The translations under genes were made by a program, and so were the position numbers. 64,000 nt of DNA from Phycomyces blakesleeanus NRRL 1555(-) (Eukaryota > Mucoromycota > Mucoromycetes > Mucorales > Phycomycetaceae): the NCBI RefSeq assembly GCF_001638985.1, contig NW_017265135.1:797223-861222 (forward strand), in the 5' to 3' direction. Shown here piece after piece: positions 33,601-45,218 of the stretch. Position 1 is the stretch's first letter, and every line of letters starts with the position of its first letter. Below the pieces are notes generated by a model that worked only from the letters and a program-made list of their open reading frames with translations, had not been told where the DNA came from and searched no databases.

Positions 33601-35328
33601 TTGGTGGGCTCAAGTGGTTCATTGTCGTTTTGTTGGATCTCAGGATAGAGCATCTTGGGTAAGCGAATGCGCTGTGCCTCTTTAGGAGGTGGAAGTTGAC
33701 CAATGATGGCCAGTAAAATACAGGTAGACAAAGGCAGCCATTGGAAGAAAATGGCAGACAAGAGAATCTGTGGATCGCGAGATTTTAAATCACGAGGAAG
33801 AATCTTAAGATTGAGTGCATTTACGATCTTTTCTGTACGTTCACGATCTCTATTGAATGTGTGATTTATTTATTTAAATAAAAAATATAAAAGTTGGTTA
33901 ATAGCAGGAATAATTGGATACATAATTGGATGATGAATGTGTACAACTTACTGTCGAATTATTACACTATCATAGACAGCCCAGATGTTTTCAAGTACGA
34001 ATTGGACAAACATTGTCTTTAGATTGCGACCCTTGAGATGCTTTTGCTGTATCACACGCTTTGTCTTTGGATCAAAGTAAAAATCACCCCAGAGACATTT
34101 CTGCAGCGCAGTTTCGTTGAACCCAAGTTTTTTGGCATAAATGGTGGCAAACTGTTGAACTCTTTAAGATAGAGAGATTTATCTGGGTGAGAAGAATGTT
34201 GTGGACATATTTTATTTACTGATAAGCTATGGAGCAAATAGATATATACAATTGCGTACCTGAATGCCCAGCCATCAATTGCACTTGAAAAAATGACATT
34301 TCCTTTGGATGGATCAAAGTAAATATCTGAATCATCACGTTCCTCCATACTCCAATCATAGATTTGTCCAGTGGCCGATTCTTCTGCCGCTGCCTCTGCC
34401 TCTGCTTCTTCTTTGGTTCGTTTCATTTTATCGGCTTCCATTTTTCTTGCTTCGTCTTCCATCCAATCTCCAGTAAAGAACGTTGCCATGATAGCATTGG
34501 TCTGCTCAAGAATCTTGTTGAGGTGAAGATAGGCTTCTTGTGGTGTCAATTTCAATTCGACAATCAGGCGATCTATCTTGTTGAGTACCAGCACAGGACG
34601 TACTTTGTCGATCCATGCTTGACGCAAAACGTTGATAGTCTTACCAAGAAAAAAAAGACAGAGAAAATTAAATTACAAATCAAGGCAAGTATTTACATAT
34701 AGATATATTTACCTGAGTGCAAACACCCTCTACTACATCAATAAGAACAAGACCACCGTCACACAAGCGAGAGGCAGTAGATACTTCGGATGAGAAATCA
34801 ACATGGCCAGGAGAATCAATCAAGTTAATCAAGTATTCACTAGTAACTTGCTTTGGTTGATCTGTATCCACACACAAATGCATATCACAAAATAATAATT
34901 ATATATGAGCTTATTTGATACCATTGTTTTATACACACACATATATATATATATATTTATTGATTTATTCAATTGATTAATAATTAATTAATTATATATT
35001 TCTTTCTCTATCTATCTCTCTTTTAATTTGTTTCAACTGTATTTCTAACCAACTCACCTTCTCCTTCAACTTTGGTAGCCTTTACTAATTTAAAGTACAG
35101 GCTGATTGCGCTAGATTCCATAGTAATTCCACGCTCTTGTTCGTCCGCTCTCGAGTCAAGGTAGCGGATCTTTCCTGCCATTTTTGAGGAAATGATTCCG
35201 TTGGTAGCAAGGAGTGAATCTGAAAGTGTTGTCTTGCCATGATCTACATGAGCTAAAATACAGATATTTCTAATATTCCGAGAGTTCTTTTGGAGGGCTG
35301 AAAGTTGTGTTGAAGTAATGGCAGGCAT
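30641..35328 (-). CDS. EFL1: Elongation factor-like GTPase 1 (60S ribosome maturation; 14 exons, 1103 aa)
   Basis: Fourteen exons on the minus strand: 35328-35058, 34861-34713, 34639-34260, 34161-33952, 33849-32987, 32875-32754, 32675-32582, 32500-32125, 32008-31671, 31552-31424, 31323-31186, 31055-31004, 30890-30764 and 30703-30641; total 3312 nt. GTPase motifs: AHVDHGKTT (G1), RGITMESS (G2), DSPGHVDF (G3) and NKID (G4). Insertions typical of EFL1 rather than EF-2 follow: an acidic/Ala-rich block ([12 protein letters not shown]) and a second one before domain II. Domain IV/V contains [17 protein letters not shown] and the ending resembles other EFL1 proteins ([20 protein letters not shown]). 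Family role: with SBDS it evicts eIF6/Tif6 from late cytoplasmic 60S subunits. Length agrees with yeast Ria1 (about 1110). Tandem with HMCES, 270 bp apart. Confidence 0.92.
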
Positions 35329-36065
35329 GGTAACGATGAGTAGAAAGTACTTCTTTCTTCTTTCTTTTGTCTTGTCACGAAACCTGTCTTTTTTTTCTTT
35401 TCTTCCTTTTTTATACTTTGTGCGGAGTTTACATGTATTTTATTATACTTTCTTACATAAAATAAAATAATAATTATTTTGTCCTTTATTTTTGCTGCGG
35501 GATCCGGAGATTGAATTAACTAGGCGTGACTTTTTTTTGTTTTTTCTTTGGATTCAAGAGTTTGTACTGCCCAAATATACAAAATTTGGACCCTTTTATA
35601 CACCAAAAAAAAAACTTGCAGAACCAATAGATTTCCAATAATTTCCTTTTTCTTTCTTTCTTTCTCCTCTTATTATTATTATTTTCTGGCGAACTTTGGA
35701 CGGGTGAGATATATACATAAGCAAGCTCTTGTATTATTTGTAACCAAGTTTCATTTAAAGGGCTAAACTCTATGGTATGTTACTATAAAGAAGTGGAAAA
35801 TCAAGCCTTTTACTTCTTTTCGAAAAGTTTTTAATGCCCGTATTTTAGCTTATGAGCCTAAAAGAGAAACCACCCGTATCATAGGAACTTCCTTGATGAA
35901 GTTGCTCGCAAGAATAAGAGATAAAGATACTTGGTAAAATTCGTAATACACTAGGAAGATTGATAGACTTCCTTATTATATAAAGCAACCGTATACTTAT
36001 TTATTGATTGTTTTATTGTTTGATTAAAGGATTACTGCACGAGAATTTCTCATCCTTCCAGTCCC
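35329..36065. other. Intergenic region between EFL1 and the transposon-rich half
   Basis: The EFL1 promoter side: AT-rich with poly-T. No further gene is seen. From here to the right, most coding-like sequence is mobile-element derived. Confidence 0.65.
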
Positions 36066-37974
36066 TTGCTTACTGAGACAAGTTTGCTTGATTGTCTCCA
36101 ACAAGATGTCGTCCCGTTCGGCGACAGACAAAGAGCAAGACGTGGCGAGTTTAGACCCGATGGCAGCCCTTACCCACTCAGTCCCTCTTCAATTGATCAA
36201 TATGTTAAAGCAGCTGTTGATCTTCATGCCGATCAAAAGTCCTCCATGGTTTGAATCAACCTGCAAGATCCTCGTGGAACTCTATTGAAGTCGTATTTGC
36301 GTTCCCTCAGACTTCAAGAGGCTGACAGACTTCGTCAATCATACAAAGACCGTGGAGCTGGTACCTTGCAAGACGGATACACCCCCGAAGAAATGATTCG
36401 CGTATCAATGTACTACATTGGCCAGGCAACTGAGAAGGCCATGCGTGACCGAGCTGCCTTTTTGATGCAGCACACCATGTTGTTGCGTGGAGAAAGTACA
36501 AGAAGAATTGAGCTCCCGGATCTCTTTATGCTGGACTTCCAAGTCGAAGACTATTCAGACTGCCCAGCATTAGTCCTTCTTATGCGCGAGGGAAAGACCA
36601 ACCATACTGGAAATTTGGAGTATGCTGCTACCATCCGCCACAAAGATCACAAGCAGTGTGCTTTCGGAGCCTTGGCGTTCTATTTCTTTTTTCAGTGGCA
36701 TGTGTCGAACGAGCCTTTCCCAAGTTTTAAGGAAAACAAGGACTGGTTCGACTTGAAGGTGTTGAAGAGCAACAAGAGCACTCTCAAGGATGAAGTTGAC
36801 TACAAGACCCAGCACAACTCGATCTGCAAGGCCTTCAAAGCGTGTGGTACCAACAGCGTCAAGAAGGCCCACACAGGCCGTGGCAGTGGAGCCAGACACG
36901 CAGAGATTTCCGGTGCCTCTGAAGACCAACTGCGTAGACATGGCCGCTGGAATGCTCAGAGCATGGAGAGCAACTACTTGACCAGCCTCCCAATACAATC
37001 CATTAGGATTATAAATGGGCTTCCTGGCGTTGGAAAGCAGTTCTGGTTGCCCCGTGCCTCTGTCTTCCCTCCTGCATCTTTACAGGCCAAGATTTTCCCT
37101 TTGGTAGAAGAATTTCTGCCATTGATTGAGGATGGCTATGAAGATGAGCAAAACTCGACCGACTCCACTACAGGGTACCCTAAGACCGTCTGCGGGCAGG
37201 CGTCCCTGAAACTTTTAAAGACGATAATAGCCATCATTCTCCAGGACGCTGTATTCTTCAGGGTAGAGTGCCCGACCAACCCTATCTTTTGCAATTCGGT
37301 TTTCCGCGATCCTGAATTCCTGGAATTCGAAGCTTGCCTGCTGGAGGTTTGCCGGACCCAAGATTCACCTCAAGAGACGAAGCTTAAGGATGCTTTGACC
37401 GACTTACAGCATGTTCTCCCAGCAATTTTCAAGAGGGTAGACAATGTAGCAGGGAGCATCAAAATTACCAATGACCCAAGGGGAGGCATACTCTGGCCAT
37501 CGGGAAGACATGCAGAATGTCATAAGCTCATTAAATGGGCTTAACTTCTCGTTCAATGAGTTTAGATCTGCATGTGTTAATTTTGGAAACAACACTACTT
37601 CTGCTTCTATCATCGTACCCACTGAGAATGGCTCTATTGGTCAAGACTGCCCGAGACCTGCCGTACCCAAGCCAACGGCCAAGAAAGCACCAAAGTATAA
37701 CATGTAAAGGTGGATAAAAAATGTCAATGACTTTTGGCACGAGTATTCCGTTGGGTATACTATCGGTAATGTCGCATACCCTCCAATTGAGGAGCTCGAG
37801 AAAAAAATATAAGAATGCATGGAGATATGAAACAGGTATGTAATAAATAACGATCAATGCAAAGATAATATATTGATTTTAACTTGTGAATATTTTGTAG
37901 AGCGAAAATTCTATTCTCGCCGAGCTTCCATCATCCATACTATAAAAAAAAATAGCAGAGTCAAATGGCGGTGA
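36066..37974 (+). pseudogene. Crypton-type tyrosine recombinase with C-terminal GCR1_C domain, degraded
   Basis: The frame 36066-36254 ends at TGA (36252) and resumes in the same frame from 36255, so it is a nonsense codon. The 419-codon core 36285-37544 carries the recombinase: LLRGEST (first Arg), HTGRGSGARH (HxxR), RRHGRW (H/W) and MESNYL with the catalytic Tyr. After a frame change near 37,510-37,530 come a stop at 37,695 and VNDFWHEYSVGY...PPIEELEKK, then an A-run slip (37,800-37,806). KNAWRYE and, after an intron 37836-37900, ERKFYSRRASII follow, which is the Gcr1_C DNA-binding domain found on fungal Cryptons. Cryptons move by site-specific recombination as circles. The active-site residues are all present, but at least four lesions make the whole non-functional. 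Confidence 0.75.
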
Positions 37975-39934
37975 CTTCAATGCTGTAGTGTATGAAGTGG
38001 AGGAAAGGCGGGCGAGGGAAGGGACCACCCTAAACCAGCTCAACAAAGCTCTTACGCTTGAGTTTAATTAGAATAGTTTCTCTCTCTCTCTTTTTTTAAT
38101 ACAACTTTATACTTCTTTTCGTTTATATATATATATTTGTTTATACTTATCTTTTTCATACTCATTTATATTTCTATACTTATTTCTTTATATTTTTTTT
38201 CTATATATCTATATGAAGTATTGTGTGTAGGTGTAGAGAAGATATGAGGTGTGATAGACGTAGAGAATAAGTGAGACTTAGTGATGGCGAGTTTTTATCA
38301 CAATAAGAGAAAAGAGTTTTTGGTATCAATTAAGATCAGGTTCTAAGTATGTGTAATGTTCGAGAAGTCCCACAATAAGAGAATATGAATAGAACGAATA
38401 TGAAGATAAAGATAATGTTTATTTGTTGGAATATTTGAGATATTTATATGTTTTGGGATATATGATATAATCGGTGAATGACTAACAGACGATATTTGCT
38501 AAGTAGCTATTACTAAGTGATTTGTTACCAACTACTTTGTCATTAGGTGCTCACCACCACCCAGTAATTTTTAGATATCTAAAAATTACCGGCATCGCAA
38601 ACATCCAAAAAAGGGATATCACTCGTTTTTTATTCTCGTCTCGCTTTGGAAGAGTAAAAGCAAGTGCTAAAATAGCTGATTTTTTTTCCTATTCAGCTTT
38701 TTATGTTTTAATGGTGCTCTCCAGCATTGGTCTTCTACATCAAAAACTTTATTAATGTCCCAAAAGAAAAGTTAATGAATAGGCCTCAATATAGCATTTT
38801 ACGGAACTTATATAGGTTTTATGTAACAACAATCTGTAGTACACTTCCAAAAACAGGTCTATTTTTAAGAAAAAGAATTATTTAATTAATAGCCCCAAAA
38901 GTGGAAGATGGCTTGAAGAAGTAGTATGTACCACACTTTTACTAGAATGCCGTTCTAAGGATCGCTTGTATTATATTTTACTTGCTTCCTAGTGTAAGTC
39001 TTATTAAACTGAAAGATATATATATTGTAAATGGCAGAGTTTACCTCCTATATTATTATTATCTAATGTGCTTTGATTTTATTAAAGTATATAATAATTA
39101 TATTGCAGAATGAAACAATATAAAGTAGTATGAAGTAACAAGCAAAAGGCAATACCAAAGTCTTGAAACCTCAACAGTATCTCTCCTGAAATTAACAAGC
39201 TGTGTTTGGTACTCGTATTTCTTATTAATGGTCTTCTCCAGCATACGGGCCAAATTATTTAAGAATGGAAAAAAGTGAATAATTGCAAATTTAGCTATTA
39301 AATTACTTTATGTAGTAGGTTTTTGGTCTTCTCCAACATACGAGCCAAATTAGAGAGCTTGTTAACAGAGTCGATTAAGCTTATATTTCGACTTAGGCTT
39401 ATCGGAGTATATATTTTCTTATACCGACTACAACTTCCATTTTTGATAAGCCTAAGTTCTCTACTTCGACTTAATTTAGTCGAATAGCAAGAACCTTATT
39501 CTACAAATTCATGAAGACATATACAATAATTAATTTTCAATACTCCTTGCATAAAATCAATTATAAGACTCTTAGCTAAAGTATACTAAAATATCAGGGT
39601 GAAATATCAATTAATTCTCTCTAAAAGTCATTATGTTTGTCATGTAATAAAATAATAACATAACATTCCAAGTCTTGGGTATAAAACTCATAATAAATCA
39701 ACTTTTTTTTGCAAATCACAATCTTTATTACTGTCATACATTTATAAATATCTAACCAACTATGGTACCAAATAAATCAAACAGAACTACAAGAAGAAAC
39801 AGAAAGAACTTGGTCATTCACCAGTATATACTGTCATCTCCAAGTACAAAAGATCAAGAAGATGAGAAATTTGTCCCTATGAGCAGCTTGTCAGGTTCTC
39901 TAGGTAGCTTAACATACTACAAAAAAACTAGTAC
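37975..39934. other. AT-rich region with a long palindrome and a short direct repeat
   Basis: No gene. Notable: a palindrome at 38,561-38,592; a 29-bp near-direct repeat (TGGTCTTCTCCAxCATACGxGCC at 39,229 and 39,324, about 95 bp apart); and an inverted pair GACTTAGGCTTATC / GATAAGCCTAAG (about 39,388-39,460). Confidence 0.6.
38561..38592. repeat. 32-bp palindrome, 26-bp core perfect
   Basis: The core 38564-38589 (GTAATTTTTAGAT and its exact inverse) is a perfect palindrome. Two more flanking pairs match, with one mismatch between them. It could be a hairpin-forming remnant or a short MITE. Confidence 0.7.
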
Positions 39935-40506
39935 TACAGTCAAAGCTCGATATAGTGATATGGATGGTGGACAGAAATTGTATCACTATCACTATATTGA
40001 GTGTGTTTTTTCTTACTCTGCGAATTATTTAGTGATATTTCTAATGCTGTTGTGAGTGACTACTGTTTTCTAATAGGATTTATAGTATTTTGTCTAAGAA
40101 ACTGGGCTTGCTTTAAAATGCTAAATAAAATATATACTACATTTATTTTTTATAGTACAAAAATAAACTCAGAGCTCGATATAGTGGAACGTCTATATTT
40201 TCTGGTAGATGGTAAAGTATTAGCCGAAATTGAGGCTTATCTACCAGAAAATAAGACAAAAAATACAACTACCAGAAAATAAAAAATGGGATAATTTACT
40301 AAGTCGTTTTGAAAGTTGTTTCAATTTACAAAACATTTCTTTAAGAAAAAAGCTAGATAGTTATAATTTTATTCTTGTGTATGAGATCTGCAATGAACTT
40401 CATATTTGTTTTTTATAGACTGAAAGACTTGTAGAGAGCGTTGATATGCATCAAACAAAGTTTGACCATCATCTTCAGTCATATACTGTTGCATAATCAG
40501 TAGATC

Positions 40507-42988
40507 TTAGTTTGCATACTGAAGTGTTTGATTGATGTCAATACATTGCTGTATAAAAGCAGATGTACGACTGATAGTTGGTGTGATTGTAGCTGTTTCA
40601 GAGGTAGAGACTGGCTGTATTACGTTTGTACTTGTGACAGAAGGTGGAGAGAAGTAGAGAGATCGGTTTGTATGCATTTTAAGCAAATACATATGCTTAC
40701 AAGGTTTATATCTTTGCTGATAATCAAAGCAGATGCACAAAATAATCAAGTTTGGCTCTGCAACCTGAACGACATATGCTGTATTTTCATTTACAAACAA
40801 CCGAACTTGCCAATTTACATCTTCTGCAGTACCAGAAGCAACAATCATCATTTCCCTGTCATCATCATCGACTTCTTCAGCTTCCATCTCATGTATTCTT
40901 TGTTGTCTAGTAAAAGAACTCATTGGACCATTGTTTGACATGACGCGTTCATATTCTTGGGTGAGATAATACTCAACATCATGTACTAAAACAAAAACAA
41001 GCTTATCAAGTTTCTTGTTTCTAGATCTTTTCATGAAAGCTGTTTTTAATTGATTGTGCCAGGACTCAATATAGTTATTTGTGAGCATATAGGAAAATTG
41101 TCGTTCATGGTATGCTCTACTCCAGATCTTAAACTTTGCTTCTTTGCACCAGTTTCTCTCAAAGTAATCCAAGAAGCTTTCTTGGTCGTCAAAGTCTTCT
41201 TTAAACTGTACAATTTTATGATGAAACTCATCTATGTCTTCTTCATAAATGATTTCTTGCAGAGACTTCATCATCACACCATGTAAAATTTGTGCCTCTG
41301 ATGGTAAGGATCCAGGAATCTTCACACTGTCAGATAACTTTCGGTTCCATGCATAGGTTACATGAAAGATGCAAAATTGAATGGATGTTGCAGGGAAAGT
41401 TGTCTGAATGGCGTGAACTTCTGCTGCACAACAATCAATAGTAAATTGCTTTGGGTCAACAAGCAAAGAAGATCTCTTCAAGAACTGCAGTCACTGCACA
41501 ATGGGGCTTACACCTCAATCATTGATTACCATAAAGGCAACAGGCCATCCTCTACCAATATCTTCATCACGCACCAAAAGGGTATAAAGAATCTCATTCA
41601 CGTTGCTAGAGATTGCATGAGTAGCATCCAAACAGAAAGAAGTTGCGGTTTTCATTTTTTCTTACTGAACGGGTGACATAAAAACATATGCAAAGGCTGA
41701 TGGATCTGGAGAATATGAAGTATTTGCCTTAAAGATGTTGAAGTTTAAGGCAGAAAGTTTGTTGTTCATCCAGATTAAGAAAGATGTCATTTGATCTTAA
41801 TCAAAATGATACAGCTTTTTATTGATCTATTACAGAAATATATTAAAGTAAATGCTATAAGATATATTATTTTTAAAGCTTACTTTGTTCATCAAATTCC
41901 AGATATAATAGTAGTTAACTTTTCTTTCAGACTTTCTACCATATCGATCTACAGCTCTCAACATATCAATTCTAATTTGACTAGCAGATTTTGACGACTG
42001 TTGTGATGGTTGAAGTTGAAGAAGTTTTTAAGAGGAAGAATTAAAGATTTGAGATTAGGAACGAAGATTCGTGAGAACTTGTGTAGGTTTTGTTTATTGA
42101 GAAAGGATTTTGTATCAAAGTTTGACCAGGTTCCTACACTGAACTACTCCTGCTATTTATATTATTTTGGATCAGGAAAATTATATGACTGGGGTCAGGT
42201 AATCGATCCTATCTGAGCCTTAATCAAAGCAACGTGATCTTGGGATAATTAATGTATGATTAATTATATAAATGTGTGTAGTCCCAATGAAGTATTAACA
42301 TCGAAAGTAAATGTGTTTATGAGTTATAATTATGCTTATAATAATCCACTGATGTATCCCATATTATGGTGATATCATCATATGAAATATAATCACTATC
42401 ATGCATGCTAAACATGTGTGTTAAATAATAAAGTAATTGGTAGACACCTTTGACTGGAATAGCTGAGGCCTTATATTATTTCCTTCAGACTTATTCTCAA
42501 TTACAGCAGTAGTCAATACTCATTTACAACAACGACTGTTCTAATTGCTGAGCCAACTCGTGAAGATATTTCTTTGCAAGAGGAAGGGTGCAAATGTCAC
42601 TACGCATATCACCAGGAGTATGCTCTGCATGATCTTTTGTAACAACAAATTCATAAAACTCGGGTGTCTTAAAGAATCCTTTCACACGAAGAAGAGCAGG
42701 ACACTTGTTTTTCTTTGTTTGCTTTTGAACCACATGCAAAGCTACCTTAGATTCATAGGTTCCCCAACGATGACAGAAATACTCCTGAGAAAAACACAAC
42801 TTAATACCAGTTGCTTTGGCTTCTTCAGCAGTAATGTTGGTGGGTTGCTTATTGGTGTTGTGAATGACCCACTTGACTGCACAAGCTTCCCCAATCTCTG
42901 TTAAACATTCTTTCCACTCAGATGTTTTTACTCTAATAATATTTTCTAATCTAAGTGTCATCACTTCTGGAACAGAAGAGCATTCCAA
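40507..42988 (-). pseudogene. MULE transposase with SWIM zinc finger, interrupted by a solo LTR
   Basis: N-terminal part 42988-42532 (FAR1-like: HRWGTYESKVALHVVQKQTK...CPALLRVKGFF). After the LTR, 41998-41896 continues, with a likely short intron (GTAAGC...AG). A degraded stretch 41840-41482 with several stops and frame changes still shows CLDATHAIS (first catalytic Asp). The intact 324-codon part from 41481 has FTIDCCAAEVHAI (second Asp), FCIFHVTYAWNRKL, and near the end the SWIM finger CICF...YKPCKHMYLL (CxC...CxH). Family role: cut-and-paste transposase of Mutator elements. Nonsense and frame changes plus the LTR make it dead. The split coincides exactly with the LTR and its ACGAC duplication. 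Confidence 0.78.
41999..42531 (-). mobile_element. Solo LTR (family TGTTGT...ACAACA), inserted in the MULE
   Basis: 533 bp, flanked by the perfect 5-bp duplication ACGAC (41994-41998 and 42532-42536). It starts with TG and ends with CA. In its own sense (minus strand) it carries a TATAAATAGC-type promoter motif and, about 65 bp later, CAATAAAC, as LTR U3/R regions do. Very similar to the copies at 54,874 and 59,265. Confidence 0.85.
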
Positions 42989-43351
42989 GGCTTAAAAGAT
43001 TGTTGCCAAAGTGTAAATGGTTTTGTTAGATTGAGTGTTGTTGATTGACATATTTGGTGAGAGTGTGTATTTTAATAAAACGCGTAATTTAATGGATATA
43101 GAATATCTGTTTCAAATAAACAATTCAAAAACAAAGAAAAGGATTGGAAGTCACTATTTTAGTTAATATTTTATCATCTACCAGAAAATATAGACTTTCA
43201 TATAGTGATACTGGTGAATTCAAATTTTATCACTATCACTATATCAAAAAATAGTGATAATAAGCAGGCACGGGCCTAAATTGTCCAAAAAATTATTACT
43301 ATATTGCGATTATCACTATATCAAATATCACTATACCGAGCTTTGACTGTA

Positions 43352-45218
43352 CTTCAAGAGGATCATACTTAGTTAAAAAGGTTATAATGTAATTTTTAAA
43401 GGTAAAATAAAGTTCAAAAAGACATAAAATCAATATTTAATCTACTTTATATATTATTGATAGTATTGAAATACGCATAAGGCAACTCTAATAAAAGTAG
43501 CTTCTTTATTGTAAATATAATTTATAAATACACTTAAAAAGAGCATGGAAAAGCTCAATAACAACAGAGAACACTTATACTTCTTTATAAATCTTCTGAC
43601 ATTAATCTGACAAATTAATGTATACTTTCACTATAAATTTCTAATAATATCCAAATAATTTATGAAAAAAGTGGACAAATAATTGCCACAATCATAGCCT
43701 AGTCCTAAGTCGATGAAATAATTTCAGCGGCAAAAATAAACAACTGCTAATTTTGGCAGGAAGAAGTTTGACTCTATTAACAAGCTATCTATTATCCCGA
43801 GTAGATTGGCTTTTCAATCCAAATATAGAAGTATAAATCTAGAAAGCAGTCGTTTTTTCCAAAATGGAAAAAGCAAAGGTTACTACTAAACTGTCCTGTA
43901 AAAGTTACATTTTATAAATTCTACAGATATAAGATAATGCATAAAGGTGGTTATATTATTGAAAGAATTGAGAGAATTGAAATAAAGTCTTTAGTAGACT
44001 GCATCTGATGTTGAAAGTAAAGAACACCACAGCAGATTTTTTGTGTAATCTTGTTCCTTAAAAGGATTCTTGTATATGGGGCAAATTTTGCCCATAACAG
44101 GAAATTCATTTTTTTGGGGGACTGAAAAGTGGGGGGATGGGGGAACTACTCTCGGCCAATAGATTTCGATTAAAAAATGTACTGCACAATTTCAAAAATG
44201 ATTCAAATTTTTAATTTGTTTCAAATAATTTTGGGTTGTAAAAAATTTATTTTTTATTTTCGAAAAAAATTAGGCTAACAAAAAAGCTAGACTGGACCAT
44301 AACATTCACAGACAGTAGCACACCAGTATATCCATATCACTAGAAACACTAGTAGTATAGTTGTTTGTACTTATGCCTATAAATTATGCAATCAGTTTGC
44401 TGCAAACTACTATGTCTAGCTAATCCAAGAGACCCGGTGCCAGAAATGCCAATAAACCCAAAGAGCATAAAGATTTGAATTTCGAGAAAAGCTAAAGCAG
44501 AAGAACTAATAATTAGTAATTAAACTTAGTTATATATATTTAACAGAATTTTATCTTTGACTCTATTAAGGCATTTGCAATAAAAGTCAGCCAAATCTCT
44601 GCAAGTGAGGAGTAAATAGTTAGTCTTCTGTTGCTTTGTAAGAGGAACATGTAGTTATTACCTCTTTATTGATTTACCAAGATGATGAAAAACTAATTTA
44701 TAAACTAGAATTATATGATTAATAAACACAATGACATAAAAAACTTTGATAGCATAAATACCTTTAAGCTTATGGTCTTTAAGCAAAATTCTACTTCTAT
44801 AAATACTATAAGCATACTGGAATATCTTACAAATGGAAGCTCATGCAAATAATAAAGATTTTGTGGAAAAATAAAATGAAAAGGAAGACAAAAACATGCA
44901 ATATTTTCTTAAAAGAAAAGAAGTAAAAAAATTCTAATTGGTCTGCTGACATTAAATATCGATCTTTGCACATTTTATAAATTCAATTATTTTCGCAAAG
45001 TCATTTTCCCCCCTTTGTTTTTACAATCAATTTACTATTATACAAAAGAATACAAGACAAGAAACATATAAAATCGTTAAGACTCGCCCCCTAAAAGGCA
45101 AGGCAAACTTAACTTTAGCATCAATTCAGGTGTTTTTACCTACTCTGAATGCGAAAAAGAGTTCAAAAAGCCTTGGTTACTGAAAAGGCATTCGAAGGTT
45201 CACCATATAAGTAATCAA
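43352..45218. other. AT-rich region left of the Plavaka-like element, no gene seen
   Basis: Only short frames. A G-rich patch (GGGGGACTG...GGGGGGATGGGGG, about 44,115-44,143) stands out from the AT-rich surroundings. The left end of the following element is not recognised. Confidence 0.55.

Larger units (their letters stand above)
40187..43199 (-). mobile_element. Mutator-like element (MULE) with TIRs and 8-bp target duplication
   Basis: Left end GAACGTCTATATTTTCTGGT at 40187; right end, read inwards from 43199, GAAAGTCTATATTTTCTGGT. The match continues through AGATGRTAAARTATT, giving inverted repeats of about 35 bp. It is flanked on both sides by ATATAGTG (40179-40186 and 43200-43207), an 8-bp duplication. 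It carries a MULE transposase pseudogene on the minus strand and a solo LTR. Confidence 0.78.
39937..43349. mobile_element. pogo/Tigger-like short element, split by a MULE insertion
   Basis: Left end CAGTCAAAGCTCGATATAGTG at 39937; right end reads inwards CAGTCAAAGCTCGGTATAGTG from 43349. Both are flanked by TA, the Tc1/mariner target. Inside the ends, TATCACTATCACTATAT occurs on both sides. Removing the MULE and one copy of its duplication leaves about 390 bp, too short for a transposase, so this was a non-autonomous element. A partial copy of the same end appears again at about 40,172 (AGCTCGATATAGTG). Confidence 0.7.

Noticed and set aside
42010..42216. 68-codon plus-strand frame (also seen at 55,213-55,407 on the other strand)
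   Set aside because: It is part of the LTR family, repeated with each copy; not a gene.
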